Assembly: GCA_018292915.2 (NCBI GenBank)
Contig: JACVVK020000038.1
Location: 2,157,501 to 2,221,500 of the forward strand
Origin: Batillaria attramentaria
Taxonomy: Eukaryota > Mollusca > Gastropoda > Batillariidae
Direction: 5' to 3'
Length of the DNA stretch: 64,000 nucleotides
In this document: one piece after another, positions 45,829 to 55,761 of the stretch
How the letters are laid out: every line of letters begins with the position of its first letter
How positions within the stretch are numbered: the first letter of the stretch is position 1
Translations under genes and position numbers: made by a program
Notes under the pieces: model-generated
Told to the model about the DNA's origin: nothing
Seen by the model: only the letters and a program-made list of their open reading frames with translations
Database searches by the model: none

Positions 45829-47480
45829 AGCTAGCTGCGTATACAGGCTACATACCAGAGATGCAAATCTGGAGGAAAACGCTATATATTCCTCTTACAC
45901 ATACCGCTGCAGATGACACCCTAGAAATGCTTTAAAATTCACCAAAAAAAAAAAATCAAAAAAATCAGGCAGCCATAGACTCATGCGTAGAGGAAATTTA
46001 AACAAATTCCTATGTTCCGTTTTTTTTGGCAATGTTGGCAGCGACCACATACCCCCTCATGCCACGGTCGTCTGCTGGCTCCTGTGCCAGCCGCGCATGA
46101 ATACAAATAGTCCACAAGCCAGCCTCATTTTTCCCTAATTTTACTATTACCTGGCATGAAACTTGTTTACAAAGCCAACAAAAAGCACCAGATTGCCATT
46201 GTTTACTCTGCACACAAATTTTAAAAGGGGCAAAGATTTTATACTATATTTAGCCGAGTTCTTACTACATGACCCGGAAGCTAATACCGGCGCGTAGCCT
46301 GTGTTCACATCTTGCACACCCCTAGAGCATCGTAACAACACGTCCGCTGTTGTCCTAGACATGGTGAGAGAGCTTGGGGTTTACCTCGACGGACCAACCA
46401 CTATCAAGAAAAGGTTAACAGATTTTTACTTGTAAGGACCTGTCGATGTTGACGCTAACGAGTTTTCTTTGTTGCAATTGCAATAACTAGAAACAGGCCT
46501 GTAACTGTTGAACTTAGACGTTGTCTTAAGGCAGCTGAGCCGCCGGTCGCCCTGTGTGTACAAGTTACGAAATGTTGCAAAGTAAAAGCCTGACAGCTAC
46601 GCTACCAACAAAGACAAGAGAACAACAGACCAGACGAGAGCGAGAACTCGTGTGGATGTTTTGCCCAAACGCGCTAGCCCAGTAGGCGGTCTGTCGCGTC
46701 TTTGTTTGCCGACAAGGACTCATCTGGGGCTGTAGTCACTGTGTTTGATATACTGTAGTTTACTTACAACAGCAGCTCAAGCACACACATGTCCTCAGAT
46801 ATGTACGCATAGCATATGGCAGTCCGTGGTAAAGCGCACGGTTACACGACTGCCAGTCTGCATGTTGCCGTACTCGGCTGCCTGCTGGCAGGCAAGTGTT
46901 CCGCGGCACACGCAGCCTGCGGCGTTGCAAGCTTTGGGCAGTGATTGGTCAGTTGGCTGTACGGGCTGCCTGTGGCTAGCTGGCTGCCAGGAAAAATAGA
47001 ACGGCTTTCTATTCCCGCGCCAGCACCGGCAAGGGGGATTTGCCAGCTGGCCACCAGCGATTTAATTAGGGTTGCCAGCCCTGCAAGTACCAATCCTGGC
47101 AACGTGTAGCAGCGGCCCTAAGGAATTTTAGACCACAAAACCAGAATCATTCCGGAAGTGTAGCTCTTAGTCACGTGACATATTATGCTACCACAGAACC
47201 GTACTTGAAATGAATCGACAGAGGGGGTGGGGGGATAATCGCGCCAAACAACGGCATGGCCGATGAATATTACTTTGGCCCATTTTACCCAGTCACGTGA
47301 CGCACGACCAAAACGTTCAATTTTACGACTTTTGCGGTTTCCGATCGAGACTACAGGAATAAGACAAGAGATCTTTTTATTTTCGGTATTGCATTGAAGA
47401 CAATGTGACCGCCTTTTAAAAAAAAAGACGAAAAACAAACAGTTTAGATTCCTCATGTTTCACGCTTGAGTAATCACCAA
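45829..47480. other. No gene recognised
   Basis: Contains a fragment (46560-46655) similar to the palindrome-arm block AAGTTACGAAGTGTTGCAAA ... GACCAGACGAGA, a GC-rich stretch at 46840-47090 and two GTCACGTGAC palindromes (47172-47181 and 47294-47303). A short open frame 46281-46437 ending TTIKKRLTDFYL is not recognised. Confidence 0.4.
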
Positions 47481-47484
47481 ACTT

Positions 47485-47545
47485 TCTTTCAATCAATCAA
47501 ATCAAATCAATCAACCTTTATTATCCCAGAGGGAAATTTGGGTGT
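47485..47545 (-). mobile_element. Non-LTR/SINE 3' tail with (TTGAT)n-like end
   Basis: In reverse, CAAATTTCCCTCTGGGATAA, TAAAGG and TTGATTGATTTGATTTG form the typical 3' end of an L2/CR1-like element or SINE. Confidence 0.6.
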
Positions 47546-47696
47546 GATGGACAAAGACAATGATACACATCAAATTAAAAATGCACATAAGATAATACAT
47601 AATAAACACTACAATGAAATTAGAGATTGCAATGAATTAAAAATCACATTCAGCAGGCATTTTTTTTTCGGCGCTGCGCGCGCGCACGCACACATA

Positions 47697-47971
47697 TACA
47701 CACACACACACACGTGGCACACACACACACACGTGGCACATACACACACACACACACGTGGCACATACACACACCACACACGTGGCACATACACACACAC
47801 ACACACGTGGCACACACACACACACACACACGTGGCACACACGCAACACACACACACGTGGCACACACACACACACACACACGTGGCACACACACACACA
47901 CACACACACGTGGCACACACACACACACCACACCACACACGTGGCACTTGGCACATACACACACCACACCA

Positions 47972-48041
<70 letters not shown>
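47697..48041. repeat. CA-rich minisatellite with ten CACGTGGCA units
   Basis: Ten copies of CACGTGGCA separated by 10-24 bp of CA repeats (47711-47945), then about 65 bp of pure CA. Long TH- or VC-rich frames in all directions are artefacts. Confidence 0.9.
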
Positions 48042-48042
<1 letters not shown>

Positions 48043-48244
48043 ACACAAAATGGCCAAAGAGGAGAAAACATACCGTGATTCAGAAAGCGTGTGTGTGGTA
48101 TTTACTAATTTACCACGTCGCATGATGCGCGACCTCCAGACAGTATTCATGATTTCCAACTGAATTTAAAGTGTATGATGAATATTCTTTCTGTAACCGT
48201 CAAGGTAAATTAACTGTTAGTCTAAAACAACCGGGGGCTTATCA

Positions 48245-48560
48245 TATTCCACCTTTTGGTGTTGGCTAAAAGTTCCCCCCCCCCCCCCTCAGAAAGTGTG
48301 GATCCTCCTCTGCAGCAACATCCTGAAACGCACCAAATCGCACACATTTTAGTCTAATTCTACAAATTTGTCTCCAAAATATAGTGTTACCTCCTCTGAA
48401 GCAAAAAAACAAAACAAAAAAAAACACCGAAAAGCACCAAACTGCACGGATTTTTGTCTTTTTTGCCGGTTTAACCCGGGGGAGCAAACCCCTGGACACC
48501 CATAGTATAACGTGTATGCTTTGCAGACACATGCCGGTGGCTTTGCCACTTTGTCACTAC
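48245..48560 (-). repeat. Family F repeat
   Basis: Reverse blocks CCACCTTTTGGTG, ACATTTTAGTCTAATTC, CCTCCTCTGAAGC and CTTTGCAGACACATGCCGGT, ending GCTTTGCCACTTTGTCACTA. Confidence 0.7.
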
Positions 48561-48636
48561 TGTATATATGCTACACACTTTTTCTCGTATAGGCTCATGG
48601 ACCATTTTAAGCCCCAAACTACTAGAGACGTTTTGA

Positions 48637-48987
48637 GTTCGTTAGTTATTTAGGGCTTAACGCCGCGCAAGCAACAAAGGCTAATTCGCGGCCAGCAAAA
48701 GTCCCTTTCTGCCAGGTCCTTTAAAACATAAAAATTTCCATGGTAAGACAAGATGTAAATATATACTAAAAATCTATTGGATTTAAATGAGAAATATCTT
48801 TCAAGACTTAAAAACTGTGCAAACGAGGTCAATGCAAGTCATATTTAAACCAGATTATATTTTGTAGAAGAGGCTGACCTCTTTCAGAAAATTGAAGATG
48901 TTGTCAGGAGGGACATCCCTGAACAACACCTTCAATGAATCAACAGAATAGTGTTCTTCGCGGATCTCGACGAGATCCCAATAGAGC
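48637..48987 (+). mobile_element. Long-form family D element with 8-bp TSD
   Basis: The 351-bp insertion is flanked by CGTTTTGA at 48629-48636 and 48988-48995. The duplicate locus at 52340-52350 is uninterrupted, which confirms the insertion and shows it came after the duplication. Confidence 0.85.
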
Positions 48988-49149
48988 CGTTTTGAATGTT
49001 CATTTCTAGCACCGAGTTTCAATTGTATTGTGTTGTGTTTTGTGGTCTTCTGGTTCGTGTCCACACATCATGATGTCTGATAAAACGTCTTTAGCCTTGT
49101 CGTCACTTTCAGCTTTCACATCACGACACTTTTCTCTGTCCAGATCGCC

Positions 49150-49428
49150 ATGGGAGGAAGAAAAAACCCGCACGCAAAAACGTTCAGCCACCCGCTAGGC
49201 AAAGACTACGGGTGTTGTTTATGCGGGCGACGGTCGTCTACGTCCAGGTTCGTCCGCTGGGACAAAGACGACCATGTCAAAAAAGACGGTAAAGTCGGCG
49301 TCGGCGTCAAAAAAAGAGCAAATTACCTCTTGGTATATGGCGCCGAAACTGTGAGCAAATTTGAGGATCGAATGGGTCACATTTGCAACCCTTGCATCCT
49401 CAAATTTAAGCGTCAACTGGAAGACCTC
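49150..49428 (+). CDS. SINHCAF-like exon 1
   Basis: ATG in GCCATGG context, 93 codons, donor CTC|GTAAGT in phase 0. Contains the whole Cys-rich domain. Confidence 0.75.
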
Positions 49429-49596
49429 GTAAGTAGAACACAATCATTGTAATTTTTTTGTACACTGTAGACTTTTCAGGTGTAGACAGAATTTTAAACT
49501 CTGAATTTTTCCGAACGAACGGCCCTACAACGTACGTGAGTTTCAGACGAACAGCTGCAGAAATGCGGGTCGTAAATTTGTTGGGGGTGGGCGGGG

Positions 49597-49652
<56 letters not shown>

Positions 49653-50386
49653 ACAGCACGACTAACAAAGATATTCAAGTTTGAAAGTTGAAATTTCAGC
49701 AATGGCATTGGCTGCATACATATGTTAGTAACCTACCCTGAAAACGCCAAGTCTGTCTCTAAGTTTATTTTTTTATGATCTTTTCACCTCACAAATCGGC
49801 CCGTCTACATGGGGTCGTTGAGAAAAACTCGGCCCGTCGTGAATGATTTAATAATAATTATAATGAGAATTATATGAGAATTATTCTGGCAGCCAACCTC
49901 CTGCTGGAGCTCTGGGCGCCTTACAATACTTAATAGCATAACCGTTACATACATAAAGTGATAAATACATTCTTACAAACATCATGATGAAAATGTATGA
50001 GATTTTCTCAGTATCAGTTCTTCCAATTGTGGTATTCTTATGCGTAATTTCAATTTCCATTCACATTTGTAGATTTCACCAATCGTTTCAGGGAATAGAC
50101 AAGGCACGAACAGCCCCCAACAGCAACCCCCCTCCACACAAGAAGAGGCGCACCTTGAGACAGCCTGTCCGTGGTCTCCAGCCCCCATCCGCGTCATTTA
50201 TTGACCCGGATCTTTTTAAGCAGTGAGTTTTCACCGCGCATGTATATATACACAGTGTTCCCCATTCTGCTCAGATGTGCGCATTTGGACGAACAAAAAT
50301 CTTTAATAGGCGCGCGAATTTGAGAACAGCGCGTCACAGTCAGTGGACGCACGGTATTTCTCTCAGTGCAGTGAGTTTTCACCGCG

Positions 50387-50452
<66 letters not shown>

Positions 50453-51051
50453 GTTCCAATTCTGCTCAGATGTGCGCATTTGTACGAACAAAAATCTTTA
50501 ATTGGCGCGCAAGTTTGAGAACAGCGCGTCACAGTGGACGCACGGTATTTGTCTCGTCGTTAGTTAGTTCTTTAATTAGGGCGTAACTGAATTGGGTAGG
50601 CATGGTTAGTAGGACTTCGTAAGGAGGACTTCGCTGAGCAGCGTAAAACGTTGACATAAATTAGGCTCACACCGACACGGCAGAGGCCGCGTGTGGCTAA
50701 CGCTCTGTGGCCCTGTTAGCTAATGGTCCCACTAACGTGCCTAATTTACATGTAAACGGGTTACGCTGCTCAGCGAAGTCCTCCCGGCTTACGAGTTAGT
50801 TATTTAGGGCTTAACGCCGCGCAAGCAACAAAGACTATTTCGCGGCTAAACCGAGTCCCGGCTTACGAAATCGTACTAAATATGCCTAAGTAAAACTTAA
50901 TATCATATCATCGTATTTTTTTTTCAGGGTGCAGGTGTGGTGCATGCCTGTGTTTGTGGGCGAAGGGGGGTTGCAGGTAGCAGATGTGTCGCAGCACAAA
51001 TGCGACAACTGCTCCTGTCCCTGGACGGCGAAGCCATCACAGGAAACATGA
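49150..51051 (+). CDS. FAM60A/SINHCAF-like protein, copy 1 (3 exons)
   Basis: Joining 49150-49428, 50092-50222 and 50928-51051 gives 534 nt, 177 residues plus stop, with consistent GT/AG sites and phases. FAM60A/SINHCAF is a subunit of the nuclear SIN3/HDAC corepressor complex. The N-terminal part has G-C22-C23-x-C25 followed by SSTSRF, and later RMGHIC79NPC82...KR, the family's Cys-rich domain. The C-terminal part FIDPDLFK...C...F.G..G....D aligns position by position with the family's FLDLTYWK...CCG..Y.G..GE..ID block. The basic linker PPPHKKRRTLRQP lies between. At 177 residues it is shorter than vertebrate proteins of about 220. The last 12 residues are uncertain, because copy 2 has 4 extra bases there and reads SLDGEAITGNMK instead. 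Expression is unknown. Confidence 0.65.
49601..49650. repeat. (GT)n microsatellite
   Basis: About 50 bp of GT in intron 1 of the SINHCAF-like gene. Confidence 0.95.
50092..50222 (+). CDS. SINHCAF-like exon 2
   Basis: Acceptor GTTTCAG, donor CA|GTGAGT, 131 bp. Encodes GIDKARTAP, the basic KKRRTLRQP stretch and FIDPDLFK. Without splicing a stop follows one codon later. Absent from copy 2. Confidence 0.65.
50223..50570. repeat. Direct repeat pair around a CA tract
   Basis: GTGAGTTTTCACCGCGCAT, GTGTTCC and ATTCTGCTCAGATGTGCGCA recur at 50223-50345 and 50370-50535, the second copy expanded by about 60 bp of CA. The duplication includes the exon 2 donor, so a decoy donor lies at 50370. Confidence 0.75.
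50599..50886. mobile_element. TA-flanked palindromic MITE with nested insertion
   Basis: Same family as 6502-6708 (TA at 50597-50598 and 50887-50888). Its right arm holds a 61-bp family D fragment (50795-50855) flanked by 13-bp repeats TCCCGGCTTACGA. Confidence 0.85.
50928..51051 (+). CDS. SINHCAF-like exon 3
   Basis: Acceptor TTTTTTTTTCAG, completes a Gln codon, then VQVWCMPVFVGEGG. TGA at 51049-51051. A GTAAGT donor-like site follows at 51074, so a further exon is possible in another frame. Confidence 0.55.
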
Positions 51052-51417
51052 AGTATTTCCTGTTAGCAGAGAGTAAGTGTGTTGCCACCAGTGTGTTCAT
51101 ATTGTCATATCGATCATGGGAAACATACTAATATTATTCACCTTAGTCGGTGGAAACAGCTCAAAGCAGAAGTGACGTAGATGCAGTCACTACGTAAGTG
51201 CACAGTCGCATGCCAAGCGCATGACTAGTTAATAATTAATAATGTATTGGCAGGGTAAGCACACGCACTGGCTTGAAGGGTGGGGGGGGGGAGGTGGGGG
51301 GTGGAGGGGGGGCTCAGCCTGTTTGAAGCGGGATGTGTCGAATGAGAAAGCAATAAAAATCTAGCATGAACATACGGCTTTGATATCCTCAATATTCACT
51401 GAACCGTTAATAGATTG

Positions 51418-51800
51418 TTGAGGGGCGATTGTTCAAAGACGACTGGGCGGTCTTTGGCACAATCATTTCCAGGGGTGAGTGGGTGTTCGGGAGTTTCACG
51501 TCCTTTTCCACCACATATGAATCATTTCCAGACTTTCATAGCCATTTTGGGTTTCAAAATGAAGCTGGAAATGCGTCAACCTCTGCTGCCTTGCCCACCA
51601 AATTGCACAGATTTTAGTCTAATTCTAGAAATTTGCCTCCAAAATAAAGTGTTTCCTCCTCTGAAGCATTTACAGCATGAAAAAAAAACTTCACACCAAA
51701 TTGCACGGATTTTAGTCTCTCTCTTTTTTTTATATTCGGGGGAGCATACCCCCGGGACACCCATAATATAACGTATATGCTTTGCAGACACATGCTGGTG
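51418..51800. repeat. Copy 1 3' flank cut by a family F repeat
   Basis: 51418-51597 matches 53524-53710 (TTGAGGGGCGATTGTTCAAA ... GGGTTTCAAAATGAAGCTGG). It is then truncated by a reverse family F copy whose terminus passes into the minisatellite. Confidence 0.75.
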
Positions 51801-52276
51801 GCTTTGCCACTTTGTCACTACCGTATATGCTTTGCAGACACATGCTGGTGGCTTTGCCACTTTGTCACTACTGTATATGCTTTGCAGACACATGCTGGTG
51901 GCTTTGCCACTTTGTCACTACTGTATATGCTTTGCAGACACATGCTGGTGGCTTTGCCACTTTGTCACTACTGTATATGCTTTGCAGACACATGCTGGTG
52001 GCTTTGCCACTTTGTCACTACCGTATATGCTTTGCAGACACATGCTGGTGGCTTTGCCACTTTGTCACTACCGTATATGCTTTGCAGACACATGCTGGTG
52101 GCTTTGCCACTTTGTCACTACCGTATTTGCTTTGCAGACACATGCTGGTGGCTTTGCCACTTTGTCACTACCGTATATATATGCTTTGCAGACACATGCT
52201 GGTGGCTTTGCCACTTTGTCACTACCGTATATGCTTTGCAGACACATGCTGGTGGCTTTGCCACTTTGTCACTACT
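51773..52276. repeat. 50-bp minisatellite, ten units
   Basis: Unit starts GTATATGCTTTGCAGACACA and ends TTTGTCACTAC. Ten units, all 50 bp except the ninth (54 bp, extra TATA). Only C/T and A/T changes separate most units. The unit equals the terminal segment of family F. All three forward frames are open, giving a misleading 330-codon frame. Confidence 0.95.
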
Positions 52277-52495
52277 GTATATGCTACACACTTGTTCTCC
52301 TTTAGGATCGTGGACCATTTCAAGCCCCGAACTACTAAACAAGTTTTGGATTTTCATTTCTAGCACCGAGTTTCATTCGTGTTGTGTTTTGTGGTCTTCT
52401 GGTTCGTGTCCCCACATGATGTCTGATAAAACGTCTTTAGCCTTGTCGTCACTTTCAGCTTTCACATCACGACACTTTTCTCTGTCCAGATCGCC

Positions 52496-53113
52496 ATGGG
52501 AGAAAAAAAAAAATCCGCGCGCCAAAACCTTTAACCACCCGCTGGGCAAAGACTACGGATGTTGTATATGCGGGCGACGTTCGTCTACGTCGAGGTTCGT
52601 CCGCTGGGACAAAGACGACCATGACCATAAGACGGTAAAGTCGGTGTTTAAAAAAAAGAAAGAAAGAGAAATTACCTCTTGGTGTATGGCGCCGAAACTG
52701 TGGACAAGTTTGAAGATCGAATGGGTCACGTGTGTAACCATTGCGTGCTACAATTCAAGCGCAAACTGAAAGAACTCAAGGAGGAGACTTCCAGTCCTCC
52801 CGGCTTACGAGTTAGTTATTAAGGGCTTAACGCCGCGCAAGCAACATAAACTATTTCGCGGCTAAACCGAATCCCGGTTTACTAAGTTGTACACCTACTA
52901 GTACTAAATATACCTAAGTAATACATGTACTTAATATATCGTATTTATTTTTCAGAGTGCAAGTGTGGTGTATGCCTGTGTTTGTGGGCGAAGGGGGGGG
53001 GGGGGATGCTGCAGGTAGCAGATGTGTCACAGCACAGCTGCGTCAACTGCTCCGTCCTGTCCCTGGACGGCGAAGCCATCACAGGAAACATGAAACATTT
53101 CCAGTTAGCATAG
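52496..53113 (+). pseudogene. FAM60A/SINHCAF-like copy 2, degraded
   Basis: Homologous to copy 1 exon 1 from the ATG at 52496, but a +1 shift in the early A-run brings a stop after 12 codons. A second shift lies in the AAAGAAAGAAAG run. The exon end runs straight into MITE sequence with no donor, and intron 1 and exon 2 are missing. An exon 3 relative follows at about 52956-53113, with a G-run expansion that shifts the frame. The MITE remnant and its nested family D fragment are shared with copy 1. Confidence 0.85.
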
Positions 53114-53519
53114 AGTAAGTGTGTTGCCACCACTGTGTTCATATTTTCAGGGTGATCATGGGAAACATGCTAATATTATTCACTCTAATCAGCAGAGTGT
53201 AGTGTGTTCATACTGTCATATCGATCATGGGAAAACTATTATTCACCCTAGTCAAGCAGAAGTGGCGTAGATGCAGTTACTACATAAGTGCATGACTAGT
53301 TAATAATAAATAATGTATTGGCATGGCAAGCATACGCACTGGTTTGAAGGGTGGGGTGTGAGGGGGGGAGGGGGTGTGGGGGAGGAGGGGGGTGGGGGAG
53401 GAGGGGGGTGGGGGGGGGGGTAGCTCAGCCTGTTTGAAGCGGGATGTGTCGAATGAGGAAGCAATAAGATCTAGCTTGAACATACGGCTTTGATGTCCTC
53501 AATATTCACTGAATTTAGT

Positions 53520-54290
53520 TAGTAGATTGTTGAGGGGCGATTGTTCAAAGACGACTGGGCGGTCTTTGCCACAATAATTTCCAGGGGTGAGTGGGTGTTT
53601 GGGAGTTTCACTGCCTTTTTCACCACGTATGAATCTCCAGACTTTCACACAGCCGTTTTGGGTTTCAGAATGAAGCTGGAAATCCGTCAACTTCTGCTGC
53701 CGTGCCCACCAAGCATGGCGTCTTCAGCAGGCGACTCAAGCGGCTGCGTCAGGATTCAGTTTATCACAGGACGACGGAACATGAGCTAGACGTCGTGTGA
53801 ACAGTTCCAAAAGTCCGATTGGCTGTGCTGGCGTTGGTGACCACTTGCGCTGCTTGCTGGTCTGGTTTTCACTGGTTACTTTTGGCCCATGTGCTATGGG
53901 GGATCCTTGACACTTCCAGTTGCTAGGAAACGTTGTGGATAATTATGACTGACTTGGACATAACCAATCTTCATGGACCTCCACGCCATCTGGAAGCCAA
54001 ACAAACGCTGTCTTTTATTTGTACGATTCAAGACTCAGCTGACAGGCTTGATTTGATGTTGATATGCCATATTGGGCTACCATGCCAGCTTGTAGAGGGA
54101 AGCAAATGAACAGACATCAAAGCCAAACATTCATTCTTCCACATGCATCTCATAAGTTCAAAACTTGCTGTGGCTATTTTCCTGAATCTTTAAGCCTCCA
54201 GTACAGTGTTGTGGACGTGGTGAGAATGTTAATGTGGAAATAAAGATATCTTTACAGTTTTCTTTGTTCTTAAGTGTTTTCAATTCCTAG
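53520..54290 (+). repeat. Copy 2 3' flank with AATAAA
   Basis: Shared with 51418-51597 and, inverted, with 30500-31146. It includes a short conserved frame ending RIQFITGRRNMS (stop 53787-53789) and AATAAA at 54239-54244. This is consistent with a terminal exon plus 3' UTR. Confidence 0.6.
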
Positions 54291-55325
54291 TTTTAGTTCT
54301 GTCAAACTAACAATTTTGTTGGAAAGGCACAGGGTGAAACTGAAAAAATCTTCCTTCACTATCTCTTGTCAGCATTTTGTGGATAGGTAAAAACAAGGGC
54401 TAGACTGGACGGAACATCTGAATTATGATTGCAATACAATCTGTGAGCTTGGAGGGGTTACCATCTCTCCTGTTTTCGACGATTGATCCACAGCAAGTCT
54501 TCACACCTTTCGCGACTAGCGCCCAACAGGAGTTAACGTGGTCATCAGTTTCATTCACCAGACCTTGATCGTCAAGGGTCTGGGCGGGCTCCTGGCCGGC
54601 TAATCCTTTTCTTTTGTGAAACCTGTCAGAGAGAGAGAGATGGAGATGGAGAGATGGTGATGAAACGTTTTTTTTTTTTTTTTTTTTTTAATTCAGGATT
54701 TAGGCATTGCTGCCTGTCTTACAAGCTGTCCTGCTAGTCTACGTTAAAAGGGTAAAAAAGACAACATGAAAACAAGGGGGGGGGGGGGGGGTGGAGGAGG
54801 AAAAAATGAGGAAAAAGACAAACGAGAGAGAGAGAGAGAGAAACTCGAACTTTACTGATTAGGGGGGGGGGGGGGGGTTAGTATGCACGGCTGACTACTA
54901 ATCACGTGCTTATAGCACGCACTTGTACATATCATACAGAGAATAAACAGAAATACTGGACGCATATACACACGTACGTACATAAAAAACACAGGGCTGT
55001 ACACAAGACTTAAATATTCACAACATACAATCTAAGTACGTACATGTAAACACCACGCACATAAAACAATTACGCATATCAACTAAAGAACGTGAGGGGG
55101 GGGGGGGGTAATAACGTACCCATAGGGTATAGATAAACACAGCAAAACTAGATTTGGAAACAGGAGTTTAGGAATTGCGCAACTCAAACGCTTCATAAAT
55201 AGATACATGTATTACGCTAACAAGTTATGGGATGTGACAACATTATACATCAATATCGAGAGACGAAAAGCCCAAGGAAGCCGATAGAACTTTTAGGAAT
55301 ATATATCTCTCTGGAGGTAACAAAC
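54291..55325. other. No gene recognised
   Basis: Holds a T22 run (54668-54689), G-runs at 54776-54790, 54862-54877 and 55097-55108, and short GA tracts. No coding or transposon signal found. Confidence 0.5.
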
Positions 55326-55329
55326 CCGG

Positions 55330-55620
55330 CGAACAGGGTCCGTGAGCGCCCCGCGACCGGTCATGCGCGACCCGCGCAGGGTCAAAGGCGGCGAGCGACA
55401 GGTTGAAATTGGTCATGAGCGACGGACGGCAATCGGCGACTGATTATACTCCACCCGGGAGGTGGCCGCGACCGGTCACGGACGGCGGGCGACTGGCTAT
55501 ACGCGACCCGCGCAAGGTCATGAGCGGCGTGCGACAGGCCAAAATTGGTCATGGACGGCCATCGGGCGATGAGTGGCGACTAGTTACGGGCAGCGGGCGA
55601 TCGTCCATAAGCATGTATGG
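55330..55620. repeat. GC-rich tandem repeat
   Basis: The blocks GCGACCCGCGCA(A/G)GGTCA, GCGACAGG and AAATTGGTCATG occur twice, about 130 bp apart (55367-55420 and 55502-55555). Shorter GGTCATG/GCGAC echoes lie between. It is CpG-rich against AT-rich surroundings. Confidence 0.7.
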
Positions 55621-55761
55621 AAATATGCGTTTGACGAAAGTGTCTGTGTTTAATGTACGTGTGCTTCGGGATGTTGATACCTGGGACATACAAACAGAAA
55701 TACTTAAAGTGGAGTTCCGTTTCAGCTGTGCCAACACAAAATGGATAGGATAAGACATTAA

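Noticed and set aside
46281..46437. Short frame ending TTIKKRLTDFYL
   Set aside because: No recognisable family, upstream stop close by, no second copy.
47466..48163. Several 100-219 codon frames rich in Thr/His or Val/Cys
   Set aside because: Translations of CA/GT repeats with CACGTGGC interruptions. No protein support.
51773..52276. CRISPR-like array
   Set aside because: No spacers: the whole 50-bp unit is repeated. The genome is eukaryotic.
51777..52769. 330-codon open frame on the plus strand
   Set aside because: It is read-through of the 50-bp minisatellite into the frameshifted SINHCAF-like pseudogene. The period-50 residue repeat follows from unit length, not from selection.
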